DNA from: Anaerocolumna sp. AGMB13020
GTDB lineage: Bacteria > Bacillota > Clostridia > Lachnospirales > Lachnospiraceae
Direction of reading: 5' to 3'
Assembly: GCF_033100115.1 (NCBI RefSeq)
Contig: NZ_CP136910.1
Coordinates: 3,971,001 to 4,035,000, forward strand
Length of the DNA stretch: 64,000 nucleotides
Shown here: piece by piece, positions 52,551 to 62,694 of the stretch
How positions within the stretch are numbered: position 1 is the first letter of the stretch
Layout: every line of letters starts with the position of its first letter
Notes under the pieces: generated by a model
Databases searched by the model: none
Seen by the model: only the letters and a program-made list of their open reading frames with translations
Told to the model about the DNA's origin: nothing
Position numbers and translations under genes: made by a program

Positions 52551-55156
52551 CAGGCAGAAAGGTAATACTGGCATTTTTGATAAGTCTGTTACTGATATGT
52601 ATTTTTGTGTCGCCTCAGAATGCTGCAGGAGCGAACGAAGAGGATGGACAGCTCTTAACAAATGATAAATACAACATTAGTATGTCTGTAAAGTATGGTT
52701 TTGACAATAAGGTGAAATATGGCCGGTATGCTCTTGTGTCAGGAGAAATTGAAAATAGCGGAGAAAAGTCTTTTACGGGAGTTTTTCAGATTATGGTTCC
52801 AAAATCCACTGATAATGCCTTGTATCAGGAAGAAGTAACGATCAGGCCGGGAGAAACCAAAAAGGTATCGCTGGCACTTCCTATAGTAGATGACACAGGT
52901 TATCTTCAGGTAAAATTATGGAACAAAAAGGTCGCCGTTCTGGAACATACCTATCAGCTTACTTTTGGTAATTATGATAAGCTGGTTTATGCAGGCGTGC
53001 TGACCGAAGAGAGAGAAAATCTTGCTTATCTGGATCGATTGAATCTGAAGACGTTTTATCTGACGGAGGATACCTTATCCGATAATCCGCTGGGACTTGA
53101 CCTGCTTGATGTACTGATCATCAACAACTTTCAGGTTTCAAAGCTTCGTACGGAACAGGTTCAGGCAATCACCACCTGGGTAAATAATGGGGGGACCCTT
53201 GTTCTGGGTGCAGGTAAATATAACAAGGAAGTAAGTGAGGTGTTTAAGAACTTTCAGGTATCTTTTGGCAACGAGACGGACACTGAGAATATAAGCATGC
53301 TCTCAAAGGAAGATGATCTAAAAGGTTTAAAGCAACACCTACTGGATTGTCAGAAGAGCAGAAGAATGTTCTTATTGGAATTATCAGAGCGAAACCAACG
53401 GCTGATTTCTTCTGGAAATAAGAAAAATCTGACTGAAATAATAACAGGGTTGGATTTGGAATATAGAAAGAGGGAATTGTCGGAGGAAAAGATTTCAGGT
53501 TTACGAAAATCTGTTGCAGAAAAGCAGATTACAACCATTGGGTTAGACGGAGGAAGGAGCCTGGTACAAGAAGCTGGCAAAGACTTGCTGCTGTACTCAA
53601 AAGTTAACAGCGGCAGAGTTCAGCTCTTTGCCTTTGATTTAGGGCTGACAGCGGAAAAAGAATCCATTGCCTTGTCCATTATAAGCCTGATAACGCAGCA
53701 TATAAGCGAAGACAACACTCTTCAGCTGGATAATGAGTATTATGGCTGGTATATGACAGATGGATTGATGAACTCGATTGCATCCGCAAAAGAAAAAATA
53801 GTTCCGGCCACCTATAAATATTTTATTATCATTGCACTTTACCTGTTGATAAGCGGCCCTGTTACCTACTTTTATCTCAAAAAGAAAAAGAAGCAGGGGA
53901 TGGGACTGATCGTTGTATCGGTCCTGGTAGTTGTATTCACCCTAATAATTTATGCGGCGGGGACAAAGACACGTATTACAAAACCCTATGCCGAATATTT
54001 AAGAGTTCTGGATTATACGGATGCCGGTATGGACAAAATTAATCTATCCCTGACAATGCCAAATAACTATGATTACACGTTGAATCTTACCAGGAGATTT
54101 AACCTGGTGGAAATGACCAATGCAAATCCATATATTACAGAAAGCCGTTTGGGGACGAAAGCGGATTTTAACAATGCAGATAAGATTATACGTTACGAAA
54201 GCGAAGGTGTAAAACTGACGGTAACAGATAATCCGGCATTTACTCCGGTGTACTTTCAGGGAATCTTTCAAACAACGAAAGAGGGAGGGGGTATTACCGG
54301 ACAGCTGACCCATACCGGCAGCGGAATAGATGGTAGCATTAAAAATGATAACGATTATGACATCAGCAATGCCATATTAATATGTGATGGAAGATTAATC
54401 GATATCGGTTATCTGAAAAAAGGTCAGGAGCTTTCTTTAAAGAATGAGAAGGGGACATATCTGCTGTCCATTGATGATTTATACAGTACTTCTTTAATTA
54501 AAGGGATGACAGAGTTGTCGGAAGAAGGAAAAGACGGGAATGAAAATACCAGGCTGAATCAGCTGATATCTCTTATGGTGGAATATAATTTTACACAGGG
54601 AGAATATTCTAATTGTATTATCGGTCTAAAAGAAAACGGACAGAAAAACAATCAGACTGCAAAAGAAGGTGATCAGCTGCTGTCCCAAATATCTTCTATT
54701 ATGCAGCTGGAAGGCACAACCCTTGTTAAACTGCCTGTTAAGGTGGATAACCATCTGGCGGATAAGGAGTATGTGTATACCATAGACAATAATATTCAGG
54801 CCGAGGGCATGAAAATGAATGAGTATTATGCTGGCAGATATATGACAAATGACAGCATCATTCATACCTATCAGTTCCCAGCGGAGGAGAAAATCATTAA
54901 TTTCAGTTTTCCAAAAGCACAGAATCAGAAGGTTTTAAGTAAATATACCCAGAATTTTGGAGGAAGTGTATTCTTTTTGAATGTAGAGACGGGAAGATAT
55001 GAAGAAGTATTTAACGGCACCTATGATATAGATATCAAAGCATCAGATTATCTTACAGCAGATAATATTTTAACCGTACGCTACAGACAGGAATCTTCTT
55101 TACAGGAGTATCAGGTAGTCTTACCTCATATATCCTATTGGAAGGAGGCTGATTAA
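52547..55156 (+). CDS. Large extracellular/membrane protein of the ABC exporter operon
   Basis: An 869-residue protein. N-terminal signal/anchor (about 5-27, AFLISLLLICIFVSP). A beta-sandwich region (about 50-140), then an alpha/beta domain with LGLDLLDVLIINNFQVSKLR and WVNNGGTLVLGAG resembling class I glutamine-amidotransferase-like folds without visible catalytic triad. Two transmembrane helices near 426-446 and 453-471, then a long C-terminal extracellular region. It overlaps the kinase by four bases and precedes the ABC ATPase. The role is unknown; probably an accessory subunit of the exporter. Confidence 0.75.
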   Translation: MTGRKVILAFLISLLLICIFVSPQNAAGANEEDGQLLTNDKYNISMSVKYGFDNKVKYGRYALVSGEIENSGEKSFTGVFQIMVPKSTDNALYQEEVTIRPGETKKVSLALPIVDDTGYLQVKLWNKKVAVLEHTYQLTFGNYDKLVYAGVLTEERENLAYLDRLNLKTFYLTEDTLSDNPLGLDLLDVLIINNFQVSKLRTEQVQAITTWVNNGGTLVLGAGKYNKEVSEVFKNFQVSFGNETDTENISMLSKEDDLKGLKQHLLDCQKSRRMFLLELSERNQRLISSGNKKNLTEIITGLDLEYRKRELSEEKISGLRKSVAEKQITTIGLDGGRSLVQEAGKDLLLYSKVNSGRVQLFAFDLGLTAEKESIALSIISLITQHISEDNTLQLDNEYYGWYMTDGLMNSIASAKEKIVPATYKYFIIIALYLLISGPVTYFYLKKKKKQGMGLIVVSVLVVVFTLIIYAAGTKTRITKPYAEYLRVLDYTDAGMDKINLSLTMPNNYDYTLNLTRRFNLVEMTNANPYITESRLGTKADFNNADKIIRYESEGVKLTVTDNPAFTPVYFQGIFQTTKEGGGITGQLTHTGSGIDGSIKNDNDYDISNAILICDGRLIDIGYLKKGQELSLKNEKGTYLLSIDDLYSTSLIKGMTELSEEGKDGNENTRLNQLISLMVEYNFTQGEYSNCIIGLKENGQKNNQTAKEGDQLLSQISSIMQLEGTTLVKLPVKVDNHLADKEYVYTIDNNIQAEGMKMNEYYAGRYMTNDSIIHTYQFPAEEKIINFSFPKAQNQKVLSKYTQNFGGSVFFLNVETGRYEEVFNGTYDIDIKASDYLTADNILTVRYRQESSLQEYQVVLPHISYWKEAD

Positions 55157-55157
55157 A

Positions 55158-56084
55158 GTGTTAACAATTCATAAACTGACAAAAAGCTATGGCAAATTTC
55201 TGGCCTTGGATCAGCTTGAGCTTAAAATAAGGCCGCGAGAAATCTACGGTTTTGTCGGGCCTAATGGTGCGGGAAAAACCACTACCATGAAAATCTGTGC
55301 CGGTTTAATGAAAGCAGATTCTGGTGAAGTAATGATTGACGGTATCAATGCTTTGGAAAATAACAGGGAGCTCAAAAAAAGAATTGGATATATGCCCGAT
55401 TTCTTCGGGGTATACGATAATCTAAAGACCATTGAATACATGGAATTTTATGCCTCGATATACGGTATCACGGGAAAAGAAGCCAAAACCTTGTGTATGG
55501 AGCTGTTGGATTCTGTCCAGCTGAAGGACCAATATGACAACTATGTTGACAGTCTGTCACGAGGAATGAAGCAAAGGCTCTGTCTTGCCAGATGTCTGGT
55601 CCACGGACCTAAACTGCTGATATTGGATGAACCTGCTTCCGGTCTTGATCCCAGAGCAAGAGTAATCATGAAGGATATATTACGAAGGCTCAGTTCAGAA
55701 GGGATGACAATACTTATCAGCTCTCATATTCTTCCGGAGTTGGCACAAATCTGCACACACGCTGGAATTATTGAAAAAGGAAAACTGGTCCTCTCCGGTT
55801 CCATTGAAGAAATTACCTCAGCAAGGGGCAATGCCAGACCCATTGTACTGCGAATGGTAGACAATCAGGAAGCAACGGTAAGAGTTATAAGGGATAATCC
55901 CTTTACCAAAAAAATAACGATTCTTGAGAATGTAGTGAGTCTGTTGTTTACAGGAAACCAGGAGGAAGAAGCAGCGCTGCTTACTTCTATCATACAGGGA
56001 GGAGGAGTCATATCCTCCTTCGCAAGAGAAGAAAGCAGTTTGGAAGCTCTGTTTCTGCAAATAACGCATGAGGAGGGAAGTTGA
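55158..56084 (+). CDS. ABC transporter ATP-binding protein
   Basis: A 308-residue ATPase of the drug/bacitracin/gliding-type exporters. Walker A GPNGAGKTTTMK (about 35-46), Q-loop YMPDFFGVYDNL, signature DSLSRGMKQRLCLARCL, Walker B LLILDEPASGLDPRAR and switch His in ISSHILPEL. C-terminal about 80 residues are the usual extension. Start is GTG 55158, two bases after the previous stop; its permease is the next gene. Confidence 0.93.
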   Translation: MLTIHKLTKSYGKFLALDQLELKIRPREIYGFVGPNGAGKTTTMKICAGLMKADSGEVMIDGINALENNRELKKRIGYMPDFFGVYDNLKTIEYMEFYASIYGITGKEAKTLCMELLDSVQLKDQYDNYVDSLSRGMKQRLCLARCLVHGPKLLILDEPASGLDPRARVIMKDILRRLSSEGMTILISSHILPELAQICTHAGIIEKGKLVLSGSIEEITSARGNARPIVLRMVDNQEATVRVIRDNPFTKKITILENVVSLLFTGNQEEEAALLTSIIQGGGVISSFAREESSLEALFLQITHEEGS

Positions 56085-56086
56085 TT

Positions 56087-56983
56087 ATGCTTAGAGTAAA
56101 TCCGGTATACCAAAAAGAACTGAGAACAAATGCCAGAAGCTTTAAGACCTATCTTATTATATTTGCCTTTAACGGACTGCTTTCTCTGTTCGGGCTGCTG
56201 ACCTTGTATCTGACCTTTGAATACCAACAGGGACTTGGTGGCAGTGTTCAATATTCAGATGTGCTGGAAATCTATACGATAATAACTGCTGTTGAATTCT
56301 TCTTGCTGATGCTGGTGGTGCCGGCAGTAACCGCAGGCTCTGTTTCCGGAGAAAGGGAAAGGCAGACCCTGGAAATACTTTTAACTACCAAATTAACCGC
56401 AGGCTCTATTATAAGAGGAAAACTTCTTTCTTCCATTAGTATGATGCTGTTTCTGACCTTTACCAGTTTTCCGGTAATGGCTCTGGTATTTACAATAGGA
56501 GGTATAACTCTGAGAGATATGGCAGAGTTTCTGCTTCTTATTATTATAACAGCCATTTATTTGGGAAGCATCGGAATATTCTTCTCTGTACTGTTTAAGA
56601 AATCAACCTCAGCAACCGTGGGAACCTTTGGAAGTGTCCTGGTATTGAGCTTTGGTACGATAGGTATAGCCCTGGGAATTCATTTTATCATGCAAATGCA
56701 TCTAAACAATTCACTGGACAAAGCAACCTCTTATGTACAAGCGGATATTGGAAACTGGATGCTGCTATTGTTAGTCAATCCTGTAGTTAACTTTCTTTCG
56801 GTATTAAAAGATCAGACAGGGATAGCCACACAGGTATCTTATTTGTTTAATAATGTAGGCAGTGTTTCACCGGCATTAAGAAATATCTGGTTTCCTCTGA
56901 GTTCTGCAATACAGCTTATAATAGCCATATTATTATTGGTCATATCAACTGCAATCCTCAATCCTTGCAGAGGAAAAAGATGA
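56087..56983 (+). CDS. ABC-2-type transporter permease
   Basis: About 298 residues with six predicted membrane helices (about 20-45, 65-88, 110-135, 145-170, 180-205 and 260-292) and the conserved SGERERQTLEILLTTKLTAG loop of ABC-2 permeases. It pairs with the ATPase just upstream. Similar to gliding-motility/Nos-type permeases. I place the start at ATG 56087 with GAGGAGGG upstream; a TTG at 56081 is also possible. Confidence 0.88.
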   Translation: MLRVNPVYQKELRTNARSFKTYLIIFAFNGLLSLFGLLTLYLTFEYQQGLGGSVQYSDVLEIYTIITAVEFFLLMLVVPAVTAGSVSGERERQTLEILLTTKLTAGSIIRGKLLSSISMMLFLTFTSFPVMALVFTIGGITLRDMAEFLLLIIITAIYLGSIGIFFSVLFKKSTSATVGTFGSVLVLSFGTIGIALGIHFIMQMHLNNSLDKATSYVQADIGNWMLLLLVNPVVNFLSVLKDQTGIATQVSYLFNNVGSVSPALRNIWFPLSSAIQLIIAILLLVISTAILNPCRGKR

Positions 56984-56992
56984 AGAATAAAA

Positions 56993-57030
56993 TAGCCATC
57001 GGCTTCCTGAGAGCAGGTAACCGATGGCTA
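56993..57030 (+). terminator. Terminator after the ABC operon
   Basis: Ten-base stem TAGCCATCGG / CCGATGGCTA with an inner CCTG/CAGG stem and a short T-rich tail (ATTTCT). It overlaps no gene. Confidence 0.65.
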
Positions 57031-57148
57031 ATTTCTGGAATATGAAAATGGAAGAAGAATAATATAGATTCATTATAACATATAAAAATAAAAAAGGTAG
57101 TGTTTTTTTAACTTTTTTTAAAATTCTTAAAAATTAATATAAAAATAG

Positions 57149-57964
57149 TTACTTATCAGTCCTTTCTGCATAATTCTCTGCATACATCCGGATATTTTTA
57201 GAAATTCTTACTTTGTGATATAGCTTTGCATACTCAATCTCATCAACCTCTGCTACATAATTTGTTGGAAAGTTTTTTAAAAATCCACTGCGTCTTAAGG
57301 TATCTGCCGCTTTGTTATAAGCGATGGCTGCTTCCTTTTCGGTAGGATAACGGCCTACAACATAATCGCCTTCTATATGAATTTTTGCAACGTAACAAGG
57401 ATGTCCTTTCCATTTAGAGAAAAAAACGCCATGGTATTGGTTGATTACTTCAATATTACTATATCTTAAATCGTGCTCATTTCCATTGATAAACCTAAAA
57501 TCTCTGCCAGCAACAGCATAATTCTTTATACCATAGCGGGAGAGGATGCTAACCTGCATTCCATAATCTGAAACAAAGAGATGCCCTCCGCGGAGCATTA
57601 TCTTGTGATGGCCATAATAAAACAAATCATCTGTATCAAAAAGATAATAATTTTCTTTTCCTATATAATATAAGAAGTAATTCTTTCTTAAATAGATAGG
57701 ATTCCTGATATAAATACCATTATCTCTGTAATTTATCAAAATAACCCACTTCTCAAAAGGAAGTCCAAAAGCTTTGTCATAGTCGGAAAGTGTATAACTC
57801 CCATCCCGTAGAATCGCATTTGCGGTTTCGTAAGCTTTATTCCCTAAAGCAGTATCGTTAAAACTGCCGAGGCTGATGTGCTTATTTCGATAAGTAATAC
57901 CAGCACGGTAATAAATTTCGCCATTTTTCTTATAAGCCTTTGATAAACCCTGATTTGATGACAA
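57149..57964 (-). CDS. Two AP2-like domains flanking a degenerate HNH-like segment
   Basis: About 271 residues. The N-terminal unit GEIYYRAGITYRNKHISLGS (about 15-50) and C-terminal unit CYVAKIHIEGDYVVGRYPTE followed by EAAIAYNKAADTLRR (about 192-228) match the AP2/ERF DNA-binding pattern. Between them, FRFINGNEHDLRYSNIEVIN recalls the N...H...N-L core of HNH homing nucleases, but the catalytic H-N-H residues look incomplete. I prefer the TTG at 57964, eight bases after AGGAGG, since the GTG at 57973 touches that site. Possibly a mobile nuclease relic or a DNA-binding regulator. Confidence 0.7.
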   Translation of the reverse strand: MSSNQGLSKAYKKNGEIYYRAGITYRNKHISLGSFNDTALGNKAYETANAILRDGSYTLSDYDKAFGLPFEKWVILINYRDNGIYIRNPIYLRKNYFLYYIGKENYYLFDTDDLFYYGHHKIMLRGGHLFVSDYGMQVSILSRYGIKNYAVAGRDFRFINGNEHDLRYSNIEVINQYHGVFFSKWKGHPCYVAKIHIEGDYVVGRYPTEKEAAIAYNKAADTLRRSGFLKNFPTNYVAEVDEIEYAKLYHKVRISKNIRMYAENYAERTDK

Positions 57965-58864
57965 AGATTTCACCTCCTGATCTGAGCTGGAAAATAAAAC
58001 AATTATTCAAATGCTGTATTGTGGTAGTGTAATAGATTAACGTTTCTTTCTTTTTATATGGTTTGTTTGATGAATAGTTTTTAAGCTGTTTTCTTGCCGC
58101 TTATGAATTTTCAGGTTGTCAAAGAAACATTTTGATTCCGATATTATAATTTCAATATACTCCGACGTTCATGTATAAAAGTTAAATAATGGTAAATAAT
58201 AAGAAGTGTACATAAGCTTTCTCGTTATACTTATTGTATAAGAAGAAACTCCTAAAATCAATAAGGCAAAGGTAGTACGAGTGTTCGGTGTTTAGGAGAA
58301 AGTTTGTTCTATCAAAATAGAAAATTGTAAAAGAACGGAGAGGAGGTAAAGAATATCCTGAATAGCTATAATTGGGCGGTATAGGAGAAACATCAGCCAT
58401 AGATAATATATTACGTACATATTAATGAAGTTAACACAATTGTAACAATATACATGCCTCTAAACCCACAAAATACAGGGTTTTAGAGTGCGAAATAGAA
58501 AAAAATCATGTCGATCATGAATAATGTGCCAAAAATGGTTTAAAATATTTAATAACTCCTTAATATTTAGTTAAAAAATGTTTGTGCGTAATGCACAAAA
58601 GGAGATGCTTAAAAGAAAATCATATTATGCATAAAGATACTTAAGGGGAAAATGAACCTTAATAAGGTTATCGTTTCTTCCAAAGTTTGCATAGAGTTAT
58701 TGACAGTAAAAGGCGAGATGATATAATTCATGAGAACCTCTTAACGGAAAACAATGCCTGTGATTCTTTTAAGCGGTTAACAGTCCACAGACTATTTATG
58801 ACAATAGAATAACAAAGGCGATATTTTATTGGAATAAGATCAAAAAAGAAAAGAGGATGTATAT
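57965..58864 (+). promoter_or_regulatory. Long gene-free region with SleB-gene promoter
   Basis: About 900 bases without a supportable gene. A hairpin CTCTAAACCC / GGGTTTTAGAG lies at 58458-58488, and CTCCTAAA near 58250 pairs with TTTAGGAG near 58292. A promoter TTGACA (58700-58705), 16-base spacer, TATAAT (58722-58727) points to the hydrolase gene, giving a 130-base leader. No riboswitch family is recognisable. Confidence 0.55.
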
Positions 58865-60121
58865 ATGCTAAAAATACACTCGTTTCTTCAAAGGGCTCTT
58901 AAGCCGGTAAAAGATATGTTACCACTCTCCGGCAGAAGTAAAGCGGGAATCACAGCAGTAGTACTTTATGCTGCCCTTTCATGCTTACTGATATTGAGCC
59001 CGGATACTATCTACGAACACTCCAGCAGAACGGAAGCTCCTGTTTATACATCGGGAAATTCCAATAAGGAGTCAGAAGAGGTAGGCGAAGAAACAGCGAT
59101 AGAAGCAATTGTACGAATGAATCCTATATATTTTAAGGGGTACATTGTACAAGGCGGTTTAGAAGCCTATGGTACCCAGTACGTAAATCCTTATGTTTCC
59201 TTCATGCAGAGCATGATAACCAAAACAGCAAAAAACGATTCTGATATTACAGCAGACAAATTATTAATGGCAGAAGAAATAAAAGCGGCAGAAAATAGCC
59301 TTGCATCGAAATTAAGTATAACAACCAACTTAAATCTGTTGACAGAGGAAGATATAATCAGTTTACAGGCAGAAAAAAACTCGGACAACCTAAGCAGCTT
59401 TACGGAGATAATGGCAGCAGCTGAAAAGAAAACAGCTGAAGCAAGTAATGGAGTAAAGAATGCGGCATCGGACGATGAGGCAGAGAGTATGGATACAGCT
59501 TCCGTAAAGGAAGCAGTAAAAACTGAGAATACTGATAAGAAAACAGAGACCGAGAAAACAACTGCGGTAAAAAAAGCTGCAGCAGCGAAGAAAGAAATAG
59601 ATGCAAGCGTAACAAAGACAAAAGACACTAGTTCGAAAAAAGCAGTACAGGCAGCTGCAAAAAGTAAGGTTGATAGTAGTTCAACCAAAGAGAAAACCAT
59701 TAAAGATACTGCAAAGAAAACAGAAAGCAAAATCAAATTAAATGAAGAAGATACTGGAGTTCTTCAAAGAATCGTTGAAGCTGAAGCAACAGGTGAGGAC
59801 ATAAAAGGAAAGATGTTGGTCGCAAACGTCATCCTGAATAGAGTTAAAAATAAGGATTTCCCTGATTCGGTAAAGGCCGTTGTATTTCAAAAAAGCGGCA
59901 GCACCTATCAGTTTTCGCCGATAAAAGACGGAAGATATTATTCCGTTAAAATATCGGAAAGTACCAAAAAAGCAGTCAATCGTGTACTGCAGGGAGAAGA
60001 CTACTCCCAAGGGGCGCTGTATTTCTCGGCGAGAATAAGAGCCGATAAAAACAGCATGAGCTGGTTTGACCGCCATCTAACATACCTGTTCAAGCACGGA
60101 GGGCATGAGTTCTTCAAATAA
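58865..60121 (+). CDS. SleB-type cell wall hydrolase with Ala/Lys-rich linker
   Basis: A 418-residue envelope protein. One membrane helix near the N-terminus (about 29-48, AGITAVVLYAALSCLLILSP) and an extracellular helical domain (about 75-180). A long low-complexity linker rich in Ala, Lys, Thr and Asp follows (about 185-300). The C-terminal Hydrolase_2/SleB domain (about 298-418) shows VLQRIVEAEATGEDIKGKML with the probable catalytic Glu, then VANVILNRVKN and GALYFSARI. It would cleave peptidoglycan during sporulation or germination; spore specificity is unproven. Confidence 0.85.
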   Translation: MLKIHSFLQRALKPVKDMLPLSGRSKAGITAVVLYAALSCLLILSPDTIYEHSSRTEAPVYTSGNSNKESEEVGEETAIEAIVRMNPIYFKGYIVQGGLEAYGTQYVNPYVSFMQSMITKTAKNDSDITADKLLMAEEIKAAENSLASKLSITTNLNLLTEEDIISLQAEKNSDNLSSFTEIMAAAEKKTAEASNGVKNAASDDEAESMDTASVKEAVKTENTDKKTETEKTTAVKKAAAAKKEIDASVTKTKDTSSKKAVQAAAKSKVDSSSTKEKTIKDTAKKTESKIKLNEEDTGVLQRIVEAEATGEDIKGKMLVANVILNRVKNKDFPDSVKAVVFQKSGSTYQFSPIKDGRYYSVKISESTKKAVNRVLQGEDYSQGALYFSARIRADKNSMSWFDRHLTYLFKHGGHEFFK

Positions 60122-60233
60122 TTGAATAACCGTGACATCAGTTCGTAAGTTTTATGCTGATAAGTGATAAAACTTAGTGGTGTATTGCAGGAATAGGTGT
60201 ACGGGATTCAACCAATAGAACAGGAGAAAAAGA

Positions 60234-60279
60234 GGACACTCAGGAAAGTGATGATACACTTTTCTGGGTGTCTTTTTTT
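60234..60279 (+). terminator. Terminator after the SleB-type gene
   Basis: Stem GACACTCAGGAAAGTG / CACTTTTCTGGGTGTC around ATGATA, followed by seven T. Confidence 0.85.
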
Positions 60280-60449
60280 GCGTCCGTCAATTTATACCGT
60301 TATTTTACTTTAGTAAGGTATTGTACATCAGTGCTTTAAATGATATAATACAACGAAAATAAGAGTTTATAATGAAATTTTTATATTGCATACTTAAACT
60401 TAAACATCAATTAGTATATGATAGTTATGAATATATGATAATTACGTAT

Positions 60450-60480
60450 TTGACTGGTTCTTATAGGTTCAACCTATAAT
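60450..60480 (+). promoter_or_regulatory. thrC promoter with perfect palindrome and 19-base spacer
   Basis: TTGACT (60450-60455), 19-base spacer, TATAAT (60475-60480). A perfect 17-base dyad TATAGGTTCAACCTATA (60462-60478) covers the second half of the spacer and most of the -10 box. An over-long spacer with a dyad is characteristic of MerR-type control, but the dyad also fits a simple repressor operator. A 90-base leader separates it from thrC. Confidence 0.55.
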
Positions 60481-60570
60481 TGTAATCATAAATTTTTATT
60501 ACGATAAAATTACTTACTGTATCACAGGCTAAGTATTTGAATAATATAAATGCACAGATGGAGGAAAACT

Positions 60571-62055
60571 ATGAATCTTTTGTATCAAAGCACTCGCAGC
60601 AACACGGCTCCTATTACGGCATCTCAGGCAATCTTGAAAGGACTGGCTGAGGACGGTGGTTTGTTTGTACCTGAAAGCATACCGGCACTAAAAGTTTCTT
60701 TAGAGGAACTTAGTAACATGACCTATCAGCAGACTGCTTATGAAGTAATGAAATTATACTTTACTGATTTTACGGAAGAAGAACTAAAAAGCTGTATAAG
60801 CAAAGCTTATGATGAGAAATTTGATACAACTGAAATTGCACCGTTAAAGGAAGCTGGCGGGTTCTATTACCTGGAGCTCTTTCATGGCTCCACCATTGCG
60901 TTTAAAGATATGGCCTTATCCATTCTGCCGCATCTTCTGACCACAGCCGCAAAAAAGAATCAGGTGACGGATGAAATTGTAATACTGACCGCAACCTCAG
61001 GAGATACGGGTAAAGCGGCCCTTGCAGGGTTTGCTGAAGTCCCCGGAACAAAAATCATAGTATTTTATCCCAAGGATGGTGTCAGTCCAATTCAGGAGAA
61101 GCAGATGGTTACCCAGAAAGGAGACAATACCTATGTTGTCGGAATCGACGGAAACTTTGATGATGCGCAGAATGGCGTAAAGGCAATGTTTAATAATAAA
61201 GCGCTGGCAGACAGCCTGAAAGCAAAAGGATATGTGTTTTCTTCTGCTAATTCCATCAACATCGGCCGTTTGGTTCCTCAGATTGTTTATTATGTATATG
61301 CCTATGCCAGTCTGTTAAGGAAAGGCGTTATTGCAGAAGGTGAGAAAATTAATGTGTCGGTGCCTACCGGTAACTTTGGGAATATCTTAGCGGCATATTT
61401 TGCAAAAGAGATGGGAGTGCCACTAAATAAACTGGTGTGTGCCTCCAATGAGAATAAGGTGTTGTTTGATTTCTTTGATACGGGGATATATAACCGTAAG
61501 AGAGAATTCATCCTTACTTCTTCACCTTCCATGGATATCTTAATCTCCAGCAACCTGGAAAGATTGCTCTACCTGGCAGCAGGAAGAGATAGTGAGAAGA
61601 CATTAGCGCTCATGAATGGCTTGTCTAAAGAAGGAGAATATGTAATAACACCGGAAATGAAAGTGAATATGGACGGTATTACCGGTGGCTTTGCTACAGA
61701 GGCTCAGACCGCGGAGACGATCAAGGCAGTTTATGAGAAGACAGGTTATGTACTGGATACCCATACAGCAGTAGGCGCTTCTGTATATGAGAGATATCAG
61801 GAAGAGAGTTCAGATAATACAAAGGTTATCATCGCCTCCACTGCAAGCCCTTATAAATTTACCAGAAGTGTTATGGAAGCCATAGATCCGAAGTATGGCA
61901 GTCTGGGAGATTTTGAATTGTTGGATGAGCTTAGCAGAATCTCCGGTGTAAATGTACCGGCAGCCATCGAGGAAATCAGAAGTGCCAAAGTGCTTCATGA
62001 CAGGGTGTGTAAGACGGAGGAGATGCAGAAAGTGGTTGAGGGAATATTGAATTAA
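60571..62055 (+). CDS. thrC: Threonine synthase
   Basis: A 494-residue PLP enzyme converting O-phosphohomoserine to threonine. It is the long bacterial/yeast type, starting MNLLYQSTRSNTAPITASQA. PLP lysine in LFHGSTIAFKDMALSILP, phosphate loop ATSGDTGKAALAGFAE, and NFGNILAAYFAKEMG. Start 60571 follows GGAGG; an ATG at 60550 has no site. It stands alone without thrB or hom. Confidence 0.95.
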   Translation: MNLLYQSTRSNTAPITASQAILKGLAEDGGLFVPESIPALKVSLEELSNMTYQQTAYEVMKLYFTDFTEEELKSCISKAYDEKFDTTEIAPLKEAGGFYYLELFHGSTIAFKDMALSILPHLLTTAAKKNQVTDEIVILTATSGDTGKAALAGFAEVPGTKIIVFYPKDGVSPIQEKQMVTQKGDNTYVVGIDGNFDDAQNGVKAMFNNKALADSLKAKGYVFSSANSINIGRLVPQIVYYVYAYASLLRKGVIAEGEKINVSVPTGNFGNILAAYFAKEMGVPLNKLVCASNENKVLFDFFDTGIYNRKREFILTSSPSMDILISSNLERLLYLAAGRDSEKTLALMNGLSKEGEYVITPEMKVNMDGITGGFATEAQTAETIKAVYEKTGYVLDTHTAVGASVYERYQEESSDNTKVIIASTASPYKFTRSVMEAIDPKYGSLGDFELLDELSRISGVNVPAAIEEIRSAKVLHDRVCKTEEMQKVVEGILN

Positions 62056-62288
62056 ATGTAACGATATATAATTTACTCAACACAACATTTGTTTGCTTTA
62101 GAATCATTATGGCTTAAATAAACGGCTTTGTTAATTTATATTTTGTGTTATATATTATTATTTGGTGTGAAGAGACATAGATTATTTTGAAAGGATACGG
62201 AATTGATCTGTTTGATGATTAAGGCTGTAGCCAATAGATATCTTGTAAAAATAGTACTGTGCCAAACCATTCAATTGTTCATATAAGA

Positions 62289-62333
62289 TAGAAAATGCTG
62301 CAGAACATAAAATTAAATCTGCGGCATTTTCTA
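62289..62333 (+). terminator. Terminator in the thrC-surface protein gap
   Basis: Fifteen-base stem TAGAAAATGCTGCAG / CTGCGGCATTTTCTA with one G-T pair and a T-rich tail. The 740-base gap between thrC and the surface-protein gene otherwise has only a small CAGGG/CCCTG dyad near 62600 and the promoter listed next. Confidence 0.75.
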
Positions 62334-62694
62334 TATTTTTCCTCAAATGCATGAATCTATAAAAGCTGGCAAGAACATGAAAACACCTGAAAAAAAGCCA
62401 TTTGTGACAAATGCATGACATAAAATTGACATAAACAAAGTGCATTATATACCTAGAGTTCACGAGACACAAAACTTCAACTAGAGTTTGCATCCGGAAC
62501 TTTGGTATAATCAAACCATAAAGGTATAACAAGATATGGAAAGTAGCCAAGTGCTTAAGTGGGAAAATAATCCTTAACAGAAAGACGAAGAGTAAATTTC
62601 AGGGTTCCCTGGAATGTGTCAAAATTAAGGCAAAACCCAGTTTTTAAGCCTAATGTACGGGGTTACATAAAAGTAAAATTATAGCTAAAAGGAC

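Noticed and set aside
57965..58864. c-di-GMP or ydaO-type riboswitch before the SleB-type gene
   Set aside because: I could not find the conserved cores of either class; only a promoter and simple hairpins are visible.
59185..59740. Long minus-strand open frames under the SleB-type gene
   Set aside because: They arise from the low-complexity Ala/Lys/Thr linker codons on the other strand and have no start signals.
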